Shown here piece after piece: positions 1 to 4,875 of a DNA stretch of 7,910 nucleotides; the stretch's first letter is position 1, and each line of letters opens with the position of its first letter. The notes below the pieces were generated by a model. The model searched no databases. It saw nothing but the letters and a program-made list of their open reading frames with translations, and had not been told where the DNA came from. The stretch is from an uncultured Bacilli bacterium. Lineage in GTDB: Bacteria > Bacillota_I > Bacilli_A > RF39 > UBA660. The stretch is taken from contig CAKOSD010000043.1 in NCBI GenBank assembly GCA_934101745.1, positions 1-7,910 on the forward strand, given 5' to 3'. A program made the translations under genes and the position numbers.

Positions 1-95
1 GTAGTATTAACCGCTTGGATGCTAGGATTACCAAGATAGAAAATAAAGCCCAAATGACTACGGATGAGATTACCAATAATCTTTATATGGTCTAA
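1..95 (+). CDS. 3' end of an unidentified gene, truncated by the window edge
   Basis: One plus-strand frame is open from base 3 to a TAA at 93-95 and gives about 30 C-terminal residues. They include a charged, heptad-like stretch (INRLDARITKIENKAQ) that could be a short coiled coil, then TTDEITNNLYMV. The frame ends 15 bases before a hairpin followed by a run of T on the same strand, which suits a real gene end converging on the flippase gene. The other two plus frames are closed, but one minus frame is also open over this stretch, so the strand is not certain. Too little is visible to name a family or function. Confidence 0.45.
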   Translation, partial: SINRLDARITKIENKAQMTTDEITNNLYMV

Positions 96-110
96 TTAAC
101 TAATTATTTT

Positions 111-139
111 AAACTTAAGCCTGTCGTTTAAGTTTTTTT
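111..139 (+). terminator. Rho-independent terminator of the left-edge gene
   Basis: AAACTTAA (111-118) pairs perfectly with TTAAGTTT (128-135) around a 9-base loop, and the T run continues to 139. The T tract lies on the plus-strand side only, so it fits the gene ending at 95. The hairpin overlaps the last codons and stop of the convergent flippase gene. The stem is almost all A-T, which lowers certainty. Confidence 0.5.
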
Positions 140-1749
140 ATTATCTTATTTAAAAGGTTTTTACCTAGTACTTCATCTAGTAATCCCATTTTATAGGCGA
201 TACCCCCATAAATTAGAACGCCAATTATCGCATAAAATATAATAATCAAAACGGCACTTAATCTACTAGTAGCGGTAAATGGGATAATATTTTTTAAAAC
301 AAATATAATAGCAAACATACTTAAAGAAGGTACGAGGATTTTTACAATAGTTTTTAAAGAATCTTTATAATTAATTTGCTTTTCTTCTTTTTTTATTACC
401 ATTAAGTTAATAAATACCGATAACATATAGCCAATTATACTAGATACTAAAGGGCCAATGTAAGCCGGAAGACCAACAAATTTAAGTAAATACATTAACG
501 GTATATCTAGGATAGCATTACTTAAAAGACCACAAATAGTTGCAATATAAACAGTCTTATATTTATTTAAAGACTGCATAATACTTGAAGTTATCATGTA
601 AAAATTTAGGGAAACTGCTACAAAAACCGAAACGCTTAAGATAGAGGCTCCTATATCGCTGGCACCGTAAAATACTTGCCATACTTCTTTTGATAATAAA
701 GATAAACCAATAGCCATAGGTAAAGATACAAAAGCAATGATTTTAAAGGCAGCATTAATTTTATTATTAACATCATCCCATTTTTTTAGGGTATAAGCAT
801 GGACAATGGAAGGAATTAGACTAATAGTCATACCCATGGCAATACTTATTACGATCATATTAATTTTACCAGCCCAAGTAGAAATTGATGAGGAGATAAA
901 TTCAATATCACTAGTAGCATACCCCATTAATTCAAGACCTCTTAGAACTAAAATCATATCGACAAAACTATATAGAGATGACACCGAATTAATTATAACA
1001 TAAGGAATAGCATAACTAGCCAGTTTTTTGGTAATCTCTTTATTAGTAATTTTATCTTTTTTCTTTTGTTCAGTAAGTCCTAATTCTTTTTGATTTTTAT
1101 TCATCTTATGCTTAACATAAAAATAACTTACTAGTCCCCCAAAGAAGGCGCCACTTAGGGCTATCATAACCCCCACTACATAACTTAAATGAAATACTTT
1201 AATTGCTAAGAAACTGCCCACAATAATTACTAAAATACGCACTACTTGTTCTAAAACATTACTAATACTAGAAATATTAATAACATTATGGCCTTGTAAG
1301 TAACCCTTAGCCACACTTAAATAAGGAATTACTAAAATGGCTAAAGATACTGTTCTAATAACGGCGGTTATAGCCTCTTTGGTATTGCCTCCAGTTAAAT
1401 CTCCAATAATAAAAGATGCTATCGGATAAGCAAAGAAAAACAAAATAATAAAGATAGCAACCGAAATAAAACGCATTATTTTAATGGCTATCTCATAAGC
1501 CCTTTTCTTGGCATCATACATTTTTAAAGTATGAAATTCATTAGTTATTTTAGAAATAGCAATCGGTAGTCCAACGGTTGAAATATCTAAAAAGATATTA
1601 TAAATATTATACGCATAACTATATAAGGCTGCACCGGTTGTTCCAACAATCGCATAAAAAGGAATTACATAAAGCATTCCCATTATTTTAACAAGCACTA
1701 TTGCCAGTGTTGCAATAAACGTCCCCTCTATAAATGAACTTTTCTTCAA
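115..1749 (-). CDS. MOP-superfamily lipid-linked precursor flippase (SpoVB/MurJ/Wzx-like)
   Basis: This is a roughly 544-residue polytopic membrane protein with about 14 hydrophobic segments, the usual size and layout of the polysaccharide-transport/SpoVB branch of the MOP exporter superfamily. These proteins flip undecaprenyl-linked sugar or peptidoglycan precursors across the membrane. The N-terminal signature is visible: a helix beginning KKSSFIEGTF, then IPFYAIVG, ALYSYAYNIYN and the STVGLPIAISK loop. A central basic loop (HKMNKNQKELGL...KKKDK) separates the two halves, and the C terminus is Lys/Arg-rich. I place the start at a TTG (1747-1749), because AAGGAAGTGG lies 9 bases upstream, overlapping the cse60 stop, and because the protein then begins like the homologues I remember. 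An ATG at 1768-1770 (GGTGG 7 bases upstream, overlapping the end of cse60) is the main alternative. A TTG at 1797 also opens the frame but has no such support. It is probably co-transcribed with cse60, 14 bases upstream. The exact substrate cannot be read from sequence. Confidence 0.9.
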   Translation of the reverse strand: MKKSSFIEGTFIATLAIVLVKIMGMLYVIPFYAIVGTTGAALYSYAYNIYNIFLDISTVGLPIAISKITNEFHTLKMYDAKKRAYEIAIKIMRFISVAIFIILFFFAYPIASFIIGDLTGGNTKEAITAVIRTVSLAILVIPYLSVAKGYLQGHNVINISSISNVLEQVVRILVIIVGSFLAIKVFHLSYVVGVMIALSGAFFGGLVSYFYVKHKMNKNQKELGLTEQKKKDKITNKEITKKLASYAIPYVIINSVSSLYSFVDMILVLRGLELMGYATSDIEFISSSISTWAGKINMIVISIAMGMTISLIPSIVHAYTLKKWDDVNNKINAAFKIIAFVSLPMAIGLSLLSKEVWQVFYGASDIGASILSVSVFVAVSLNFYMITSSIMQSLNKYKTVYIATICGLLSNAILDIPLMYLLKFVGLPAYIGPLVSSIIGYMLSVFINLMVIKKEEKQINYKDSLKTIVKILVPSLSMFAIIFVLKNIIPFTATSRLSAVLIIIFYAIIGVLIYGGIAYKMGLLDEVLGKNLLNKIIKKLKRQA

Positions 1750-1763
1750 AGTCGACCACTTCC

Positions 1764-1937
1764 TTAACATGTATAAACCACCATAGCCGAGTAACAATAA
1801 ATCTGTTCTTCCCCAAACATAGCAGTTGCAACTGAATACTTGATATCAATTATATCATAAGTCCCAGAATCAAGAAACATATTAATTTCACTTTCTAAAT
1901 CTTTTTCATGTTCACAGTCAAATACTTTAACTTTCAT
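1764..1937 (-). CDS. cse60: Sporulation protein Cse60 family, 57 residues
   Basis: A 57-codon gene starts at ATG 1935-1937, 5 bases after a GGGTGAT ribosome site (1943-1949), and stops at TAA 1764-1766. The protein opens MKVKVFDCEHEKDLESEIN, has a central IIDIKYSVA block and closes with EEQIYCYSAMVVY. That order (acidic helix after an MKVKVFD strand, then DIKYS, then QIYCYSAM) matches my memory of Cse60/YteV, the small sigma-E-controlled protein of Bacillus subtilis sporulation. Its biochemical role is unknown. Length agrees with the family (about 60). The flippase gene follows 14 bases after its stop, so the two probably form one transcript. I see no convincing promoter in the 89 bases upstream, so read-through from the ASCH gene is possible. 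Confidence 0.8.
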   Translation of the reverse strand: MKVKVFDCEHEKDLESEINMFLDSGTYDIIDIKYSVATAMFGEEQIYCYSAMVVYTC

Positions 1938-2026
1938 CTAGTATCACCCAATTTTATGATACTTCTTATTTTCCATATATTTTGTCGGATTATGGCACTT
2001 CTTAAAAATAATGTTGATTTATAGAA

Positions 2027-2833
2027 TTATCTTAAAATATTTTTCATATTTTTTATTAATTCTTTAGAGTTATATTCTTCTTTTCTAAATTGAACACTTA
2101 TTACTTTTTCATAATCATCTATTTCTAAAATACAGTTAGTACCATTACCTAGTATTCTTAGGCATACTTCGTTCGTAAATATGTTTAAATAAGATTGCCA
2201 GTCTTCTTTTAAATTGATACTACTTATTAAAGCATCTCTTTCTTGCATATAATCATAAAGTTTTAAATACATTTTCTTATCAAGTTTTAAAAATATTTGC
2301 TTAAAGGTATCATTAAATTTTTCTATATAACTTATCCCCAAATTATTTAGAATTTTATAAAATTTTTTATCAAATTCATCATCAATATAGCAAACCATCT
2401 TATCTATATTTAGTAACGCGAGTATTTTATTTATTTTATCTTTATCAATTTGATTATAATTAAGTGATATTTTAGATATTTTTTTATCTTTCTTTATTAA
2501 CTTTATCCTTATTCCTAAAACTCCATACTTTTTTTGCTTTTCTTGGCTATAGTATTGTTCTAAAGTACCAAGTAATTCCTCTTTAGTAAGACTTTTAGCG
2601 GCTAGTTCTTCTATTTTTAAATTATCAATCATTTCTTCGAAGTTATTAAATTTTAAAATTTCTACTACTTCAGTTAAAAAGTATTCTTTTAAATCGGGTT
2701 CTTTATAAAATTTAATTTTATCGCCTACTTTAATATCTTTTCTTTTTTCATCATTTAATCTTATTTCTATTCTTTTAGTACCTTTAAGCATAAAGTCATA
2801 ATATGCCGGTTGTAGTTTCATTTCATATATCAT
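2027..2833 (-). CDS. ASCH-domain protein with an unrecognised C-terminal half
   Basis: This is a soluble 268-residue protein without a signal peptide or membrane segment. Residues 1-112 form an ASCH domain, a PUA-like beta-barrel fold thought to bind RNA or act on nucleic acids. Its diagnostic G-x-K-x-x-E-x-R motif is visible as GTKRIEIRL (residues 18-26), followed by the VGDKIKF strand (37-43) and a closing KKYGVLGIRI strand (101-110). Stand-alone ASCH proteins are usually 110-150 residues, so the remaining 155 residues are an extension. It is Lys-, Asp- and Ile-rich, predicted alpha/beta, and ends in a run of short strands (CLRILGNG, CILEIDD, VISVQF) and a helix. I recognise no family in it. 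The start is the ATG at 2831-2833, with a perfect AAAGGAG (2845-2851) 11 bases upstream; an ATG four codons later is possible but further from the site. The gene has its own promoter-like sequence and lies downstream of a terminator, so it is probably an independent unit. Confidence 0.85.
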   Translation of the reverse strand: MIYEMKLQPAYYDFMLKGTKRIEIRLNDEKRKDIKVGDKIKFYKEPDLKEYFLTEVVEILKFNNFEEMIDNLKIEELAAKSLTKEELLGTLEQYYSQEKQKKYGVLGIRIKLIKKDKKISKISLNYNQIDKDKINKILALLNIDKMVCYIDDEFDKKFYKILNNLGISYIEKFNDTFKQIFLKLDKKMYLKLYDYMQERDALISSINLKEDWQSYLNIFTNEVCLRILGNGTNCILEIDDYEKVISVQFRKEEYNSKELIKNMKNILR

Positions 2834-2860
2834 TCTAATCTAATCTCCTTTGTTAGATTT

Positions 2861-2890
2861 AGTATAAAATAAAAAATTAGAATAGTCTAA
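2861..2890 (-). promoter_or_regulatory. Candidate sigma-A promoter of the ASCH gene
   Basis: On the minus strand TATACT (2861-2866) is a good -10 box. TTAGAC (2885-2890), 18 bases upstream, is only a weak -35 match and lies in the loop of the preceding terminator. Transcription would begin near 2854, immediately upstream of the AAAGGAG ribosome site, giving a leader of about 20 bases. Confidence 0.45.
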
Positions 2891-2901
2891 CTCTAATTTT
2901 T
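2863..2901 (-). terminator. Rho-independent terminator of the frameshifted small gene
   Basis: AAAAATTAGA and TCTAATTTTT form a perfect 10-bp stem (2872-2881 with 2892-2901) around a 10-base loop. On the minus strand the T-rich run continues as TTATTTTA. It starts 10 bases after the shifted-frame stop (2911-2913) of the small broken gene, as expected for its terminator. Because the stem has A on one side and T on the other it could work in both directions, but no plus-strand gene ends here. Confidence 0.7.
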
Positions 2902-2910
2902 ATTAATACT

Positions 2911-3101
2911 TTAATTTTTTCTAAATTCATAATCATCAGTAGGTAATTTAGCCCCACTGGCTTTTAAAAGTTCATACTCATCTTTACAATATATTTAGAA
3001 TAAAACTTTTCATTTTCTTTATATAATTCTGCCACTTTGTAGTCATTACTACTTCCTCTGTTATTCCAGTATAAGTAAACTTTATCTTTATTCATTAGCA
3101 T
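2911..3101 (-). pseudogene. Small unrecognised gene with a frameshift
   Basis: From ATG 3099-3101, preceded by AAAGGTGAT, the frame encodes 45 residues beginning MLMNKDKVYLYWNNRGSS and stops at TAA 2964-2966. A second frame then continues as YCKDEYELLKASGAKLPTD and ends DDYEFRKN at TAA 2911-2913, 10 bases before a strong terminator. The join is in a TATAT microsatellite near 2976-2981: removing one AT step (or adding one base) restores a single 62-residue acidic/basic mixed protein. I see no slippery heptamer that would suggest programmed frameshifting. Promoter, RBS and terminator are all intact, so the break looks recent or is an assembly error. The family is unknown to me; there is no signal peptide or membrane segment. 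The alternative is a genuine 45-residue protein with a non-coding tail, but the good coding character of the second frame argues against that. Confidence 0.6.
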
Positions 3102-3158
3102 TTTTTATCACCTTTTTTATTATTACTTTTGATAAATTAATTATAGATGGAAAGCAAC

Positions 3159-3167
3159 ATTATATCA
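3159..3167 (-). promoter_or_regulatory. Extended -10 promoter of the small frameshifted gene
   Basis: The minus strand reads TGATATAAT, a perfect extended -10 element (TGnTATAAT). A TTTCTT lies 17 bases further upstream as a poor -35, which extended -10 promoters tolerate. Transcription would start near 3152, leaving a leader of about 50 bases before the ATG at 3101. The element begins only 12 bases past the stop of the surface-protein gene. Confidence 0.55.
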
Positions 3168-3179
3168 ACTATCATTTTT

Positions 3180-4406
3180 TTAAGAAATCATATATGGGTT
3201 AGAAATTGAACCGTCACCTATTGTTAATAAGCCAGCCTTTAAATTAATAACAGGCTTGACACCATGAGCAAAATAGACATCATCATATCTTCCATCTATT
3301 GCACCTTCATCGCTTATTCTTCTAGCATTGGCACTTCCTCCAATATCAAAATCCATTGGTGTCATCGTCCATATATAAGTATCAGTATATAAGTAGTAAT
3401 GCTTATTAATTGATGAATAACCACCAGCCAATGATACTTCATCAACCGATAAAATTCCAATGGGATATTTTAAGTCACCGTTACCTATCTTTGAATTGCT
3501 AGTGGTAAAAGCGTCATTTTTCTGTACGCATTTAATCGTTGCGATTGTTTTATTAAAAAGCCAAAGGTAAGAAGTTGCTTCAGTTCCATAACCTAAATTA
3601 GTATAATTATCCGGTTTATAATTTGATATTTGTCTATTATTACAAAATATATTATCGGACAGATATTTCTCATTGACTTCTTTTTTTAGATTATTTTCAT
3701 ACCAACTATCAACATATTCCTTTATTGTTGAATCGTTAATGTTGGCGTGAGTTTCTTCATAAGTTGAGGCCCCTGGCGTTCCATACATATAGCCAACATA
3801 AGCATTGTCATTGTGTTTTTCATTAAAAGGACTAGTTCCGATTATTCTGTCTTCACTTGCCTCCCCATTGGCATGAGCCGTTGTCCCATCATATATCATT
3901 CTTATCGAACCATCGCCATTAATTCTTATTATACGCCAGTAAAAGTTAGCAAAATAAACATAATTATTCTGGACATTACCTCGAAAATAATAAGAATTTC
4001 CATAATTATCTTGGGCACTACAAAGTAGTGAATTTTCAGATTCGGCACTGGTTACATTAACCGAGCCATCACTATTAACAGTTGGACACTTACCACTTGT
4101 ATCAACTAAGGTTATAGTATCTGCTAATCTAATTCCCTTTTTAAAATAAACATTACATTTTGATTTCTTAGGCATATTTTTAACTAATAATCCCCAGTCA
4201 TCATAATTCCACTCACCAACGGCCTCATTATCACAGACTATTTTTTCAACAACATAGCCATCATCTTTACTAGGTATATTACTTGCATATTCTCCATCTA
4301 TGTAGGCACCAACCAAACTAGAATTATCATTTTTTAAATAACTAAAATCAAAACAACCTATCATCAAAATTATTAAACACAATAAAAAAGAACTTTTCTT
4401 AAACAT
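3180..4406 (-). CDS. Secreted, probably lipid-anchored surface protein (FYWRIIRINGDG / DUF6273-like)
   Basis: This is a 408-residue exported protein of unknown function. Residues 1-18 are KK plus a hydrophobic core ending LMIGC, so C18 could be the lipidated Cys of a type II signal peptide; Met at -3 is not the commonest lipobox residue. Residues about 31-90 make a small Trp-rich beta module with two cysteines (C58, C84) ending KCNVYFKKG. A longer C-terminal domain (about 95-408) carries YYFRGNVQNNYVYFANFYW (139-157), RIIRINGDGSIRMIYDG (158-174), YIWTMTP (344-350), VKPVINLK (383-390) and GDGSISNPY (397-405). I recall this pattern from surface proteins of uncultured gut Bacilli with DUF6273-type or lectin-like folds. 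Four more Cys (107, 129, 255, 293) could form disulfides outside the cell. There is no LPXTG motif or C-terminal anchor. The start ATG has AGAAGGATG about 9 bases upstream. It is divergent from a ribbon-helix-helix regulator and its promoter abuts a palindrome, so it is probably regulated by that protein. No terminator is evident after its stop. Confidence 0.75.
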   Translation of the reverse strand: MFKKSSFLLCLIILMIGCFDFSYLKNDNSSLVGAYIDGEYASNIPSKDDGYVVEKIVCDNEAVGEWNYDDWGLLVKNMPKKSKCNVYFKKGIRLADTITLVDTSGKCPTVNSDGSVNVTSAESENSLLCSAQDNYGNSYYFRGNVQNNYVYFANFYWRIIRINGDGSIRMIYDGTTAHANGEASEDRIIGTSPFNEKHNDNAYVGYMYGTPGASTYEETHANINDSTIKEYVDSWYENNLKKEVNEKYLSDNIFCNNRQISNYKPDNYTNLGYGTEATSYLWLFNKTIATIKCVQKNDAFTTSNSKIGNGDLKYPIGILSVDEVSLAGGYSSINKHYYLYTDTYIWTMTPMDFDIGGSANARRISDEGAIDGRYDDVYFAHGVKPVINLKAGLLTIGDGSISNPYMIS

Positions 4407-4433
4407 ACTTATTTCATCCTTCTATCTAAAATC

Positions 4434-4462
4434 ATTACACTATATTTTAAGTTTTAAGTTAA
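4434..4462 (-). promoter_or_regulatory. Candidate promoter of the surface-protein gene
   Basis: On the minus strand TTAACT (4457-4462) and TGTAAT (4434-4439) are separated by 17 bases and match the sigma-A consensus at four and five of six positions. Transcription would start near 4427, and an AGAAGGATG ribosome site follows. The -35 box overlaps the first two bases of the 11-bp inverted repeat, so a protein bound there should block this promoter. TATAGT (4439-4444) is an alternative -10 without a good -35. Confidence 0.5.
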
Positions 4463-4483
4463 GTTACACAAATTGTGTAACTT
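4461..4483. promoter_or_regulatory. Perfect 11-bp inverted repeat, probable operator
   Basis: AAGTTACACAA and TTGTGTAACTT flank a single central A (4472), a perfect dyad of 23 bases. It sits between two divergent genes, one of them for a ribbon-helix-helix DNA-binding protein. It overlaps the -35 box of the surface-protein promoter and the upstream part of the regulator's own promoter. It is not followed by a T run in a position to end a transcript, so an operator is more likely than a terminator. Related half-sites recur nearby (ATTACAC at 4434-4440, and TACATTT in the second dyad). Confidence 0.65.
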
Positions 4484-4486
4484 ACT

Positions 4487-4501
4487 AAATGTATTACATT
4501 T
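4487..4501. promoter_or_regulatory. Second inverted repeat, possible auxiliary operator
   Basis: AAATGTA and TACATTT form a perfect 7-bp dyad around a single T (4494). Its centre is 22 bases from the centre of the larger dyad, about two helical turns, so proteins on both sites would lie on one face of the DNA. It shares the TGTA/TACA core and lies directly upstream of the plus-strand -10 box. An A+T-rich dyad this short can arise by chance, so the position and spacing carry most of the weight. Confidence 0.4.
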
Positions 4502-4502
4502 T

Positions 4503-4508
4503 TATAAA
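4503..4508 (+). promoter_or_regulatory. Candidate -10 box of the ribbon-helix-helix gene
   Basis: TATAAA stands 23 bases before the ATG and 8 bases before an AGAAGGAG ribosome site (4517-4524). No good -35 is present at the right distance (ACTTAC at 4480-4485 is the best placed), which may mean weak or activator-dependent transcription. The region where the -35 should be is covered by the right arm of the 11-bp dyad. Confidence 0.35.
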
Positions 4509-4531
4509 ATCCATATAGAAGGAGAAACATT

Positions 4532-4723
4532 ATGTCAGAATTTTGCTTACCCAATTTAGAAGATGAAAAATCAACTTTAAAAACTATTAGAATAAAATTA
4601 TCTACCCTAAAGAAAATAGAAGAATTATCTAAAACCACTAACATATCTGTTAATAGATTACTTAATGAATGTATCGAGTATGCTCTTAAAAATTTAAAGA
4701 AAGAAGACTTAAATAAAAAGTAA
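4532..4723 (+). CDS. Ribbon-helix-helix DNA-binding protein, 63 residues
   Basis: This small basic protein has the Arc/CopG/MetJ fold. After a variable acidic leader, residues 17-22 (KTIRIK) form the DNA-reading strand with alternating outward Thr, Arg and Lys. Residues 24-36 make helix A, the ISVNRLLNECIEYALKNL stretch (38-55) is helix B starting at the usual Ser-x-Asn/Asp-Arg turn, and a lysine-rich tail follows. Such proteins dimerise and bind short palindromes, usually repressing their own and adjacent promoters. The start ATG has AGAAGGAG 7 bases upstream, and the gene ends in a strong terminator, so it is monocistronic. It is divergent from the surface-protein gene across a region with two dyads, which are its likely sites. 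Antitoxins often share this fold, but no toxin-like gene lies next to it, so a stand-alone regulator is more likely. It is the only complete plus-strand gene in the window. Confidence 0.8.
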   Translation: MSEFCLPNLEDEKSTLKTIRIKLSTLKKIEELSKTTNISVNRLLNECIEYALKNLKKEDLNKK

Positions 4724-4736
4724 GGCTTCTTTTTTT
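4700..4736 (+). terminator. Rho-independent terminator of the ribbon-helix-helix gene
   Basis: AAAGAAG (4700-4706) pairs with CTTCTTT (4726-4732). After one A-G mismatch the stem continues as CTTA (4708-4711) with TAAG (4721-4724), closing a 9-base loop. A run of T follows to 4736. The hairpin includes the last codons and stop of the gene. Confidence 0.75.
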
Positions 4737-4864
4737 AAGCAAATAATAAAAAATACTTGCTTGCGCAATGAAACTAGTGTAATATATCCTATATCTTATA
4801 AACATAATAAGTCTTAATAGTTATTTTCATTATTATATATGGGCTTAAGAACACTAAAAAAGAA
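4737..4864. other. Convergent intergenic region with no gene seen
   Basis: This A+T-rich spacer separates the regulator from the polymerase/ligase gene, which end facing each other. It contains a weak hairpin (AAGCAA 4737-4742 with TTGCTT 4757-4762) and a small TTGCGCAA palindrome (4761-4768). No reading frame with a ribosome site was found on either strand. Confidence 0.5.
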
Positions 4865-4875
4865 CTACTCTTCTT
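4856..4875 (-). terminator. Weak possible terminator of the glycosyltransferase-polymerase operon
   Basis: On the minus strand AAGAA (4871-4875) and TTCTT (4860-4864) flank a 6-base loop containing the TAG stop, and the T run continues to 4856. The stem is only 5 bp, all but one pair A-T, so real termination here is doubtful; it is the only candidate after this operon. Confidence 0.3.

Noticed and set aside
806..1003. Plus-strand reading frame of 65 codons
   Set aside because: It lies wholly inside the flippase gene on the other strand, has no ribosome site and mirrors its hydrophobic codons.
1951..1958. CATAAAAT on the minus strand as a sigma-E/K-like -10 box for cse60
   Set aside because: Transcription would start within or after the ribosome site, leaving no usable leader, and no matching -35 stands at the right distance.
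3813..4028. Plus-strand reading frame of 71 codons
   Set aside because: It is antisense to the surface-protein gene, without an RBS or a recognisable product.
4461..4483. The 11-bp inverted repeat as a transcription terminator
   Set aside because: It lies in front of both genes rather than behind one, has only a 1-base centre, and no T run follows on either strand.
4459..4644. Minus-strand reading frame of 61 codons
   Set aside because: It overlaps the ribbon-helix-helix gene and its control region on the opposite strand, lacks an RBS, and would end in the middle of the large dyad.
4532..4723. The ribbon-helix-helix protein as the antitoxin of a toxin-antitoxin pair
   Set aside because: It is followed at once by its own terminator and a convergent gene, and no small toxin-like frame lies on either side.
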